This document shows, one piece after another, positions 36,691 to 45,376 of a stretch of DNA of 64,000 nt (the first letter of the stretch is position 1; each line of letters begins with the position of its first letter). The position numbers were made by a program, and so were the translations under genes. Under the pieces are notes generated by a model. That model saw only the letters and a list, made by a program, of their open reading frames with translations, made no database searches and was not told where the DNA came from. The DNA is from Hahella sp018986435 (lineage in GTDB: Bacteria; Pseudomonadota; Gammaproteobacteria; Pseudomonadales; Oleiphilaceae): positions 5,704,001-5,768,000 of the forward strand of contig NZ_CP192738.1 of NCBI RefSeq assembly GCF_050749805.1, given 5' to 3'.

Positions 36691-38242
36691 CCTCGTTCTC
36701 CTCTTCTACGTTTTCAACATTCACTTCCGGGTTCACAGGGGCGGATTTCACCAAATCCACCTCTTCCGGCTCGGCCTCTTCCAGGACTTCCTTACTGCTA
36801 CTCACGACTTCTTCCGAGCAAAGCCCGCCGTTTTTCGGAGCGGTGAATTCACAGCTATGTAGCAGCAAGTCAAAAACCATGGAAATTTGTATAACAATCA
36901 ACACAGGAACACAAAAGTATCTCAGCAGCGGATAGCCCCAGCGAAACAAGCGCTGTTCGGGACTAAGGCGCAAGGCCTGTGCAAGCCGCTCATAGGGGAG
37001 CACATAGCCGCATAGTACTGTCAGCAGACATCCCGCCACCGGCAGCAAGATCGTGGATACCACAAACTGCAGCAGACTGAATAGCGGAATGCCCGCCAGT
37101 TGCCAATGCCGATGTCCCGCCATGGACATAACCAGCAATGCGCCCAGCCCCCATAACGCAACGTGAGTGATGGACGCGGCGCTCACCCGCGATAAGGAGT
37201 ATCTTTCCTGTAGCCAGGCGACGCCGGGTTCAATCAGGAAAACTGCAGAGCTCCAGGCGGCCAGCGTGAAAAAGATAAAGAATAAAACGCCAAACACTGA
37301 CCCCATCGGCAGCTGACCCAGCGCCAGTGGAAGCGATTGAAAGATCAAGGAGAACCCCTGGTCTGGAGGCAGTTCCGCTTTTAACAGCCAGGACAACACC
37401 ACCAGCCCCGCGACAGCGCCAACTAATAGATCCACAAAAGAGATGATCAATACTGAGCGCCCGACTTTGCCATGATTAGGCATGTAAGCGCCCAACACCA
37501 TCATGACGCCTGCGCCAATGGACAGAGAGAAAAAGGCGTATTTGTAGGCGGCCAGCACGCCCGCCCAGGAAAGAGAAACCGACTCGAATGAAAACAGGTA
37601 GCTAAGAGCCCCGCCCAAATCACCATAACGCGCGCTATAGACCAGCATCACCGCAAGCATCACGAACATCAGAGGGACGATGTACAACATCGCCTTTTCC
37701 AGACCGTGATAAACGCCTTTCACTGAAATGAGAAACACCAGACCAATGAACACGCTTAGCCAGATGATCATAACGGTGGTGTTTTGTTGTAGCGCGCTCA
37801 ACACGGCCGGCATGGCGCCGGGCTCAATGCCTTGAAACTCGCTGAAGGCTGACTTCAGCGCGTAAGACAGCCCCATTCCCGCCACTAATGAATAGATCAC
37901 CACCGTCAGCAACGCGGCGATGACCATAAGGCCTCCGGTCCAACGCCACAGAGAAAAGCCTGAGCTTTGACCACCCACGCTCTGTAACACGTCAACAGGG
38001 TTGCGACGCACGTAGCGCCCAAGTCCTATTTCCAATACCGCCAGAGGCAAGGTCAGGGTCAGCAGCGCCAACGTATAGGCGATAAGAAAAGCCAGTCCGC
38101 CGTATTCCGCCATCAGGGAGGGAAATGTCCAGATGTTGGCGAACCCCACGACAGCGCCCACGCCCGCCATGACGAACGTGCGCTGCCTGACCCAGCGGTC
38201 ACGGCCCTGCAACAACATTCCAACTTTAGAATTCAAAGGCAC
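36677..38242 (-). CDS. Sodium-dependent transporter (NSS/SNF family)
   Basis: A 521-residue integral membrane protein with about 11-12 hydrophobic helices. TM1 carries the family motif GAVVGFANIWTFPSL, the unwound helix that binds sodium and substrate, followed by EYGGLAFLIAY. The C-terminal ~50 residues are acidic (EEAEPEEVD...) and cytoplasmic. Homologues carry amino acids or related solutes; the substrate here is unknown. It starts at GTG (ATG 24 nt later is possible) and overlaps ratA by 14 nt, so the two are coupled. This transporter is an insertion relative to the usual ratA-smpB neighbourhood. Confidence 0.92.
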   Translation of the reverse strand: MPLNSKVGMLLQGRDRWVRQRTFVMAGVGAVVGFANIWTFPSLMAEYGGLAFLIAYTLALLTLTLPLAVLEIGLGRYVRRNPVDVLQSVGGQSSGFSLWRWTGGLMVIAALLTVVIYSLVAGMGLSYALKSAFSEFQGIEPGAMPAVLSALQQNTTVMIIWLSVFIGLVFLISVKGVYHGLEKAMLYIVPLMFVMLAVMLVYSARYGDLGGALSYLFSFESVSLSWAGVLAAYKYAFFSLSIGAGVMMVLGAYMPNHGKVGRSVLIISFVDLLVGAVAGLVVLSWLLKAELPPDQGFSLIFQSLPLALGQLPMGSVFGVLFFIFFTLAAWSSAVFLIEPGVAWLQERYSLSRVSAASITHVALWGLGALLVMSMAGHRHWQLAGIPLFSLLQFVVSTILLPVAGCLLTVLCGYVLPYERLAQALRLSPEQRLFRWGYPLLRYFCVPVLIVIQISMVFDLLLHSCEFTAPKNGGLCSEEVVSSSKEVLEEAEPEEVDLVKSAPVNPEVNVENVEEENEVAPD

Positions 38243-38405
38243 TCAGACATCCGTTAATTCACAGCAATTGAGAGGTTCGACGGAATTCTACGTCGACGAC
38301 GATGGCGCATTGTAGCGGATTATGCTGACCCAAGTCAGGAGACCTTAGCCATATGGATCAGGTTAATTTACAATAGCCGACTTTGTCCGAGAATCGTAAG
38401 GAAAT

Positions 38406-38888
38406 ATGAGTCAAGCCAAAAACAAAAATACCGGGTCCACCATCGCCCTGAACAAGAAGGCCCGCTTCGACTATCACATTGTTGAAAAGTTCGAGGCCGG
38501 CCTCGCGCTGACCGGTTGGGAAGTAAAAAGCCTGCGCGCCGGAAAGTGTCAGTTAGTGGATTCCTATGTATTACTGAAAGACAGTGAAGCCTGGTTGTTA
38601 GGCGCCCATATCACACCGTTGAAGGAAGCCTCCACTCACGTCATTGCAGATCCCACCCGCACTCGTAAATTGCTGCTGAATCGTCGTGAGCTCAACAAGC
38701 TGATCGGCGCAGTGTCGCAGACGGGCCACACTTGCGTGCCTTTGGCCCTTTACTGGAAAGGCAATAAAGTGAAATGCGAAATTGCCCTGGTGAAAGGCAA
38801 GAAGGATTTCGACAAGCGCGAAACCGAAAAAGAGCGCGACTGGAATCGTCAAAAGCAACGCGTTATTCGCGATCATGTTAAGCAGTGA
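38406..38888 (+). CDS. smpB: SsrA-binding protein SmpB
   Basis: A 160-residue partner of tmRNA in trans-translation. The conserved KARFDYHIVEKFEAGLALTG, EVKSLRAGKCQLVDSYV and the C-terminal KGKKDFDKRETEKERDW tail that mimics mRNA are all present. It starts behind a weak AAGGAA site. The tmRNA gene, sometimes adjacent, is not found within the 200 nt downstream. It is divergent from the NSS transporter gene. Confidence 0.98.
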   Translation: MSQAKNKNTGSTIALNKKARFDYHIVEKFEAGLALTGWEVKSLRAGKCQLVDSYVLLKDSEAWLLGAHITPLKEASTHVIADPTRTRKLLLNRRELNKLIGAVSQTGHTCVPLALYWKGNKVKCEIALVKGKKDFDKRETEKERDWNRQKQRVIRDHVKQ

Positions 38889-38893
38889 CCCAG

Positions 38894-38934
38894 TCAGGAT
38901 AGGAAAGACGTTCTTATCCTGATTCTCTCCTTTC
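38894..38934 (+). terminator. Probable intrinsic terminator of smpB
   Basis: A 12-bp stem with one G-T pair (TCAGGATAGGAA/TTCTTATCCTGA, loop AGACG) starts 5 nt after the stop and is followed by the pyrimidine tract TTCTCTCCTTTC. Confidence 0.65.
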
Positions 38935-39087
38935 TCACACTTCATTGCCGTATCGGGTTGAGCTAACGCCACTCCCCTACCATACTTACCCGTCAAAGCA
39001 AGCGTTTGCGCACGACCGTATTCCGTCGACAACGCATAACGCCGAATCTAACCTTATTTAGTCACGGACAGCTTTGACGAGGCGGCT

Positions 39088-40473
39088 ATGAAATCACATG
39101 GAGAGCCGATGTCGGCGGTAGACACCGCCTGGTTGCGCATGGAGCGTCCCGCCAACCTGATGATGATCTGCATTGTGCTGGTTATGGAAAATCCCGTCCA
39201 TGCCAGCGAACTCAAACAATTATTCACCCAGCGTTTACTGCCCCTGCCCCGCTTCCGACAGACAGTGCATAAAACCGAACATGGCTGCTTCTGGCGCGAC
39301 GACGCCAACTTTAATATCGACAATCATGTGCATTTAGTTGGACTACCCGGCGTGGGAAGTCAGCAGGATCTGCAAGATCTAGCCAGCGATATCAGCAGCA
39401 CGCCGCTGGATTTCAGCAAACCGCTCTGGCAAGTACATTTGGTCGACCGTTACCAGAGCGGCTCCGCGATGATTATTCGAGTTCATCACTGTATCGCGGA
39501 CGGCATTGCGTTGACCCGGGTCCTGCTGTCCTTAGCGGATCAAAAAGACGGCTGCTCAGCGCCTCAACAGGTTAACCCGATATCAAAACCCGCCTCTTGG
39601 AGTGGCGTCGCCGCCAAGGCCCTGCATAACGCCATGCATATCGGGCAGGAAATAATAGAAGAAGGCAAGTCTCTGGCGCGCCATCCAGAGCAACTCCTGG
39701 CAATAGCGCGCCAAGGCGTCGCAATGGGGTCGGAGGTCGCCCGCGTCGCCGCGCTGCCAGCTGATCCAGCCACCTGTTTTAAAGGCGATCTAAGTGGGAG
39801 AAAGCGCCTCGCATGGGCGCAGCCATTAAACTTTCCACAAGTAAAGCAGACTGCGCAGGCTCTGAAAGCGACCATCAATGATGTGCTGTTGTGCGCGGCT
39901 ACCGGCGCTTTGCGGCGTTATCTGGTGGAACGCTGCATTGAGCTGGATGTGGAAACAATTCACGCCGCCGTACCTTTCAACCTGCGCCCACCGGAAGAGC
40001 CGGCCGATGCTCTGGGAAATCAGTTCGGCCTAGTGATTGCGCCATTGCCGATCGGAGTTCATGACGTGGCGGAACGTTTTGAAGCAGTGCGCCGCGATAT
40101 GCTGGCGCTTAAGCATTCTCAACAGGCGAAAGCGTTTTACGGATTACTGGGGTTGCTTGGCAAAGGCCCGGACTTTCTGGAGCAAACGGCATTGGAGATG
40201 CTAAGCAGAAAAGCGTCTGTAGTGATCACCAATGTGCCTGGCCCCAAACAAGCGCTATATCTGGCGGGCAGCAAATTACTGACGCCCATGATTTGGGCGC
40301 CGCAATCTGGAGAGGTCGGCATCAGCCTCAGCATTATCAGCTATGACGGAGCAATTCAGTTCGGCGTCGCGGTAGATCAGGGGCTGATACCCGACCCGGA
40401 CAAACTGGCCGGCTACTTTGTCGACGCATTTGCAGAACTGCGAGCGCTGACCAAAACCCGCTCCGCCAGTTAA
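39088..40473 (+). CDS. Wax ester synthase/diacylglycerol acyltransferase (WS/DGAT)
   Basis: A 461-residue acyltransferase that esterifies fatty alcohols or diacylglycerol with acyl-CoA for storage lipids. The catalytic HHxxxDG motif is HHCIADG at residues 133-139. Further family blocks are NDVLLCAATGALRRYL, VPFNLRPP and VITNVPGP near the C-terminus. Length matches the Marinobacter/Acinetobacter enzymes. ATG 39109 (seven residues in, MSAVDTAWLR) is an alternative start. It stands alone between smpB and the efflux operon; its stop overlaps the stop of the convergent outer-membrane factor gene on a shared TTAA. Confidence 0.93.
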   Translation: MKSHGEPMSAVDTAWLRMERPANLMMICIVLVMENPVHASELKQLFTQRLLPLPRFRQTVHKTEHGCFWRDDANFNIDNHVHLVGLPGVGSQQDLQDLASDISSTPLDFSKPLWQVHLVDRYQSGSAMIIRVHHCIADGIALTRVLLSLADQKDGCSAPQQVNPISKPASWSGVAAKALHNAMHIGQEIIEEGKSLARHPEQLLAIARQGVAMGSEVARVAALPADPATCFKGDLSGRKRLAWAQPLNFPQVKQTAQALKATINDVLLCAATGALRRYLVERCIELDVETIHAAVPFNLRPPEEPADALGNQFGLVIAPLPIGVHDVAERFEAVRRDMLALKHSQQAKAFYGLLGLLGKGPDFLEQTALEMLSRKASVVITNVPGPKQALYLAGSKLLTPMIWAPQSGEVGISLSIISYDGAIQFGVAVDQGLIPDPDKLAGYFVDAFAELRALTKTRSAS

Positions 40474-41906
40474 TCGAGTTTCTCTGCGAACCCACCGCCC
40501 AGCGCCTGATACAACGCCATCATATTCTGCAATTGGGCCAGACGGTTCGCAGTGAGCTGCAATTGCGCAGAGCGCCGCGTTTCCTGCTGATCCAGCCAGG
40601 CTTGCACGCCTGTGGCGCCGGAGCGATAACGGACCTCCGCCAGACGCTCGGCTTCAGAAGCCAACTTGAACGAAGTGCGCAATGCGTCTTCCTGGGCCAT
40701 CAGTTGTGTTCTGGCGGATAGCTTATTTTCCACCTCCGCCAACGATGAATAGAGTTTCTGCCTGAACTCAATCACCGCCTGCTCATAGGCTGCCTCGGAG
40801 ACCTGAATATTCAATTGCGTCTGCCGCCACTGCAGGAACGGCAGACTGAGTCCCGCCCCCAAGGACGCAACGGGATTGCGCAAGATATCCGCCAGTTCCG
40901 AACCGCCTGTCGCCAGCGATCCGGTCAGGCTGAAGCTGGGATAATAACTGGTGCGACTATGGTCCGTATCAGCCAGAGCGCTGCGCAAACGCATCTCCGC
41001 CGCCTGCATGTCCGGCCTTCGCGCCAGCAATGCAGCAGGGGTCGCCAAAGGCAAAGTGGGCATCGCCATTGCGGGCAGAGTTTTGGGGTCAGGCACGGTA
41101 TTTTCCGGCGCCTGATCAAACAGAATCGCCAGGGCGTTTTGCGCTTCCACTTTGTCCTGCAGCAGTGTGGTCAACGAAGCGCGCTGGCTCGCCAGATTCT
41201 GCTCAGCCTGAATCAAGTCCAGATTGGAGACCGCGCCGCTACGATGTTTCACTTGAGCCAGTTCCAACGCTTTGGCCGTGTATGCCAGCGACGCCTCGCT
41301 CGCGGCGATAGATTCATTCAGATAGGCCAGACGCCAATACAGATTCGCAGTGGTCCCGATCAACGCCAACGCGGCGCCCGCCCTGTCCTGCTCGGTCGCC
41401 ATCGCTTCCCAATGAGCTGTGTCGCGAGCGCTGGACAGCTTCCCCCACAGATCAATCTCATAGCTCAATCCAAGAGAAGCGCCAACGGATTTACTGCTGG
41501 TATGAGCGTCAATATTGCGCTCCCGGGAAGCGCTGAACTGCGCGGTGACATCCGGCGTCAGATTGCCGTCTGCGATGCCTGCGCGCAGTCGGGCCTGACG
41601 CACTTTCAACGCCGCCAACGCCATGTCGCTGTTACTCTGCAGCGCCCGTTCGATCAAGCCATTCAATTCCTGATCCTGAAACGCCCGCCACCATTGCTCG
41701 GACGCCAACGTCTGCTCTCCATTCACTGGCGCATAGCTCCAGGAGGCGGGCAGCTCCAATTGCGGCCGCGTATATTGCGAGCGCGCCAAGCCTTCACACC
41801 CCGTCAACAGCATGGAGGACAGCAACAAAAGAGCTATGTGTTTTTTCCCGCCCGCGTTTATGGAACTCACTCGCTTTACTCCAAACTTCATGCGATTACC
41901 GTACAT
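40470..41906 (-). CDS. TolC-type outer membrane efflux lipoprotein (NodT family)
   Basis: A 478-residue outer-membrane factor that completes the MacAB pump. The N-terminus carries a signal peptide with lipobox LLTGC (residues ~33-37). The two OEP repeats are visible by the helical pattern LIERALQSNSDMALAALKVRQ and AEQNLASQRASLTTLL, and the mid block LLARRPDMQAAEMRLRSA is a NodT-family signature. ATG 41906 is used (a TTG just upstream is in frame); it starts 3 nt after macB. The gene order macA-macB-OMF shows the pump has its own exit channel. Confidence 0.92.
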   Translation of the reverse strand: MYGNRMKFGVKRVSSINAGGKKHIALLLLSSMLLTGCEGLARSQYTRPQLELPASWSYAPVNGEQTLASEQWWRAFQDQELNGLIERALQSNSDMALAALKVRQARLRAGIADGNLTPDVTAQFSASRERNIDAHTSSKSVGASLGLSYEIDLWGKLSSARDTAHWEAMATEQDRAGAALALIGTTANLYWRLAYLNESIAASEASLAYTAKALELAQVKHRSGAVSNLDLIQAEQNLASQRASLTTLLQDKVEAQNALAILFDQAPENTVPDPKTLPAMAMPTLPLATPAALLARRPDMQAAEMRLRSALADTDHSRTSYYPSFSLTGSLATGGSELADILRNPVASLGAGLSLPFLQWRQTQLNIQVSEAAYEQAVIEFRQKLYSSLAEVENKLSARTQLMAQEDALRTSFKLASEAERLAEVRYRSGATGVQAWLDQQETRRSAQLQLTANRLAQLQNMMALYQALGGGFAEKLD

Positions 41907-41909
41907 CAA

Positions 41910-43874
41910 TCACTCCCGCGCCAAGGCTTCAATCGGGTCCAGCCGCGCCGCATTTCGCGCAGGCAAAAAGCCGAAAAGCACGCCGATCAGGGAGGAGCAA
42001 ACCACCGCAGAGACGATCGCAGTGACGGAAAATGACATCTGCATATCCTGCACCAGCAACGAGAACAGACCGCCCACGCCGAAAGACAGCAAAATACCGA
42101 TGCCGCCGCCGATCAGACACACCATCACGGCTTCAATGAGGAACTGTTGCAATATATCGCTCTGCCGGGCGCCGACCGCCATGCGGATGCCAATCTCACG
42201 AGTACGTTCAGTGACTGACACCAGCATGATATTCATGACGCCTATGCCGCCGACGATCAAAGAAATGACGGCGATGGAGGACACCAACAGGGTCAAAGTG
42301 GTGGTGGTTTTCTCGACCGCCTTCAAAATACTGTCGGTGCTGAACGTGAAAAAGTCCTTCACGCCATGGCGCAGGGTCAGCAAACGAATGATGCCTTGCT
42401 CCGCCACGGCGCTGGAAAGCCCGTCCGGCGTGCGAACAATAATGGAACTGAAATTCTGCCTGCCAATCAGACGAGTCGTCGCGGAACTGTATGGCATCCA
42501 CACTGAGAGATTGCCGCCGCCTCCGAACATATCGTTTTTGTCTTCCGCCACGCCGATCACGGTCCAGGGCGAGGCGCCGATCAAAATCACCTTGCCAATG
42601 GGGTCATCGCCACCCGCGAACAGCTTCTTGCGGGTATTATTGTCGATCACCACCACCTGCGCCTGTGTGCGAATATCTTCCCGCAGCAGCGGCCGGCCTT
42701 CCGCAACAACCAGTCCTTTTACGCGGAAGTACTGCTCGCCGACTGCATTCACGTTCACATTGGCGGCGACATTGCGGTAGCGCAGTTGCTGACTGTTGGC
42801 AATGCTGGGCGTCACGCTGTCGACAAAGGGCTGCGCCTGCAACGCCTCCACGTCGGCGGCCACCAAGGTATCAATGGCGGCGGCTCGCTCATCTCCCCAA
42901 TCCTTACCGGGAAAAATCTCGATGGTGTTGACGCCAATGGAATTGATGTCGCTGATGACTTTCTGCTTGGCGCCTTCGCCGATGGCGACAATACTCACCA
43001 CGGCGGTGATGCCGATAATAATGCCGAGCATGGTCAACAGTGTTCGCAGCCTGTGAGAGGTCATGGCGATCCAGGCCATTTTAAATGCTTCAGTGAAACG
43101 CCCCAGCCAGGCGCCTCGCGCCTCTTTACCACCCGTCGCCGAAATAGCGTCGGTTGCCAACGACGCGGACGCCTCCGATTCCGAAACGGGATTCACCCGG
43201 TCAGCAATAATTTCGCCGTCCTGAATCTCAATGATTCGTTCTGCTTTCGCCGCCACTTGCGGATCATGGGTCACGATAATGACCGTATGCCCCTGCTGAT
43301 GCAGCTCTCGCAACACCGTCATGACTTCCTGGCCACTGCGCGTATCCAACGCGCCAGTAGGCTCGTCCGCCAGAATGACTTCGCCGCCGTTCATCAGGGC
43401 TCTGGCGATGCTCACCCGCTGCTGCTGACCACCGGAAAGCTGACTGGGCTTATGCTCACACCGCTCCTCCAACCCCAGGCGCGACAGCAACATGTGCGCC
43501 CGCTCCCGACGTGAGCTTTTGGAGACGCCGGCGTACACCGCCGCCAACTCCGCATTGCCTAACGCATCCAGGTGCGACAGCAGATGATAGCGCTGAAAGA
43601 TAAAACCGAAGTGATTGCGGCGCAGGGCGGCGAGCTCATCGTCATCCAGCTCCCTGGTTTCCCTCCCGCTGATTCTATAGCTGCCGCTGCTCGGGCGGTC
43701 CAGGCATCCCAGGATATTCATCAAGGTCGATTTCCCCGACCCCGATGTCCCCATTATGGCGACTATTTCACCCGGATAGATCTTCAGGTCCACGTCTTTC
43801 AGCACGGCGACCTGCTGCTCCCCTGCCTGGAAAATCCTGTTCAGGGCGCTTATTTCAATCAAAGGCTCCTTCAT
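41910..43874 (-). CDS. macB: MacB-type ABC exporter (ATPase-permease)
   Basis: A 654-residue half transporter of the mechanotransmission type. The N-terminal ATPase has Walker A GTSGSGKSTL (about 42-51), signature LSGGQQQRVSIARAL and Walker B VILADEPTGALD. Four transmembrane helices follow: TM1 after residue 270 (LLTMLGIIIGITAVVSI), a long periplasmic domain (~300-530) and three C-terminal helices of the FtsX type. E. coli MacB (648) exports macrolides and enterotoxin; the substrate here is unknown. It is 8 nt after macA and 3 nt before the outer-membrane factor. Confidence 0.95.
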   Translation of the reverse strand: MKEPLIEISALNRIFQAGEQQVAVLKDVDLKIYPGEIVAIMGTSGSGKSTLMNILGCLDRPSSGSYRISGRETRELDDDELAALRRNHFGFIFQRYHLLSHLDALGNAELAAVYAGVSKSSRRERAHMLLSRLGLEERCEHKPSQLSGGQQQRVSIARALMNGGEVILADEPTGALDTRSGQEVMTVLRELHQQGHTVIIVTHDPQVAAKAERIIEIQDGEIIADRVNPVSESEASASLATDAISATGGKEARGAWLGRFTEAFKMAWIAMTSHRLRTLLTMLGIIIGITAVVSIVAIGEGAKQKVISDINSIGVNTIEIFPGKDWGDERAAAIDTLVAADVEALQAQPFVDSVTPSIANSQQLRYRNVAANVNVNAVGEQYFRVKGLVVAEGRPLLREDIRTQAQVVVIDNNTRKKLFAGGDDPIGKVILIGASPWTVIGVAEDKNDMFGGGGNLSVWMPYSSATTRLIGRQNFSSIIVRTPDGLSSAVAEQGIIRLLTLRHGVKDFFTFSTDSILKAVEKTTTTLTLLVSSIAVISLIVGGIGVMNIMLVSVTERTREIGIRMAVGARQSDILQQFLIEAVMVCLIGGGIGILLSFGVGGLFSLLVQDMQMSFSVTAIVSAVVCSSLIGVLFGFLPARNAARLDPIEALARE

Positions 43875-43882
43875 ACAGCGAG

Positions 43883-45061
43883 CTAGCCTCCGATAACAAC
43901 AGAGGTTTCACCGTCTGCCGGAACTGACAGGCTATCGCCGAGGATCACATTGTCTCCATCATTCAAACCGGACAGCACCTGCACGTAAACATTGTCGCGG
44001 ATGCCGGTTTCAATGGTTCGGTCTTCCGGCTGGCCGTTCACCAGCACACGCACTTTGTGCTCTGCGCCGCTGATCTCCTGGTCGGGATCTAACGCCGAAA
44101 TAGGAATGCTCAGCGTTTGCGATTGTCTATTAATAATGATGGACACTTGCGCCGTCATGGCTACTCGCAGGGAGTAGTCGGGATTCGGCGCTTCCAGCAC
44201 ACCGCTGTAATAGACGGCGGTGGTGGAGTTACTGACGGAGCCGTTATCGGAAATATTGTCCGGGGCCAGCTTGATGGTGCGCAGAACGCCACTGTATTGA
44301 CGATCCGGATCGCCCAGAACCGTGAAGTTCGCCTCCTGGCCGGACTTCACTTTGGTGACGTCCGCCTCAGATATTTGCGCCTTCACCGTCATCGTGTCCA
44401 GGTTTGCGAGGATCAGCAGTGTCGGCGCCTCCTGGGTCGATACCAAGGTTTGTCCCTGCTCGAATTTAGTGGCGATCACCACGCCGTCCATCGGCGCCAC
44501 GATCTTGGTGAATCCGAGATTAGCCTTCGCGGTTTCAACCTGGATTTCCGCCTGACTGATCTGGGCCTCCAGCGCTTCAATGTCGGCCTTCGCGCTTTCC
44601 AGCTGGGCGCGTGCGTTTTCCAGCTCGGACACGGACGCGGCCGCCTGGGCGTTCATTTCACGCTGGCGTTTAAACTCCAGCTCGTAGTAACGCAGCATGG
44701 CCTCACGGGACCGCCGCGACGCCTTGGCGTTTTTCAATTCCGCCATGGCGCGGTTCAACTCATTGCGCTGTAACACCGGATCGATTTCCGCCAGCAGTTG
44801 GCCTTTGGCCACCCTATCGCCGACAGAGACGTTCATGGACTTCAACTGCCCGGTAACCTGAGCGCCCACCGCCACTTGCTTGGCGCCTTCCAGGACGCCG
44901 GTGGCCAGCACCGTTTGCTCTATATCCCGCTTTTCCACAGGGGCGGTAACGTATTCAACGGGCTCAGGCTCGAACCAACTCTGAGCGTTCCAGCCGACAG
45001 CGGCCAAAACAACAAAAATGACCACTCCCACCACAGCAGGACGACGCGATTTCTTTGCCAT
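43883..45061 (-). CDS. macA: MacA-type periplasmic adaptor (membrane fusion protein)
   Basis: A 392-residue adaptor that joins MacB to the outer-membrane channel. One N-terminal transmembrane helix (about 8-25) is followed by a barrel-sandwich lipoyl domain (VLATGVLEGAKQVAVGAQVTG), a long helical hairpin (about 100-195, Ala/Glu/Leu-rich), the second lipoyl half with IVAPMDGVVIATKFEQGQTL and a beta-barrel/membrane-proximal domain. Length is close to E. coli MacA (371). It is the first gene of the macA-macB-OMF operon. Confidence 0.95.
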   Translation of the reverse strand: MAKKSRRPAVVGVVIFVVLAAVGWNAQSWFEPEPVEYVTAPVEKRDIEQTVLATGVLEGAKQVAVGAQVTGQLKSMNVSVGDRVAKGQLLAEIDPVLQRNELNRAMAELKNAKASRRSREAMLRYYELEFKRQREMNAQAAASVSELENARAQLESAKADIEALEAQISQAEIQVETAKANLGFTKIVAPMDGVVIATKFEQGQTLVSTQEAPTLLILANLDTMTVKAQISEADVTKVKSGQEANFTVLGDPDRQYSGVLRTIKLAPDNISDNGSVSNSTTAVYYSGVLEAPNPDYSLRVAMTAQVSIIINRQSQTLSIPISALDPDQEISGAEHKVRVLVNGQPEDRTIETGIRDNVYVQVLSGLNDGDNVILGDSLSVPADGETSVVIGG

Positions 45062-45376
45062 GCGAATTACACAAGAAGTTAATTAATGAACACAGATATG
45101 TTGAAGTCGCCGTGAACCCGGCATCCGCCAGGGGGCGACGTTAATCAGAGGGGCTGCTCCAAAGTAGAGCACTCTAGCGAATTTTGCCTAGGACTTCTAA
45201 CAAAAACACAAAACATGGACAAGCTTTATGGAAACCGCAATACGCCGGTCATCAAAGCTCAAAACCGCCGTGAAAAGAACAAAAAAAGGGGCGCAAAATT
45301 GCGCCCCGGAAAATAGCCCGGACTTAAATACCGGACCCTCTCATGCATTCATGAATAACGTAGCGAGTACGTCGAA
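45062..45376. other. Gap upstream of macA and downstream of the transglutaminase-like gene
   Basis: These 315 nt hold no convincing gene. The left two thirds must contain the macA promoter, which I could not pin down; the right part contains the terminator of the next gene (45281-45307). Confidence 0.6.
45281..45307 (-). terminator. Strong intrinsic terminator of the transglutaminase-like gene
   Basis: On the minus strand GGGGCGCAA pairs with TTGCGCCCC around a tiny AT-rich loop and is followed directly by T7. It lies about 70 nt after the stop codon. Confidence 0.92.

Noticed and set aside
38889..39087. tmRNA gene next to smpB
   Set aside because: The gap shows only a terminator hairpin; no tRNA-like ends or tag reading frame.
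40815..42035. 406-codon open frame antisense to the outer-membrane factor gene
   Set aside because: It lies entirely over recognised genes on the other strand, is Arg/Gln-rich with no motif, and follows from the high GC codon pattern of the real gene.
41812..42780. 322-codon frame antisense to macB
   Set aside because: Covers the conserved FtsX-type part of MacB; the sequence is Ser/Thr/Pro/Arg-rich nonsense typical of antisense frames.
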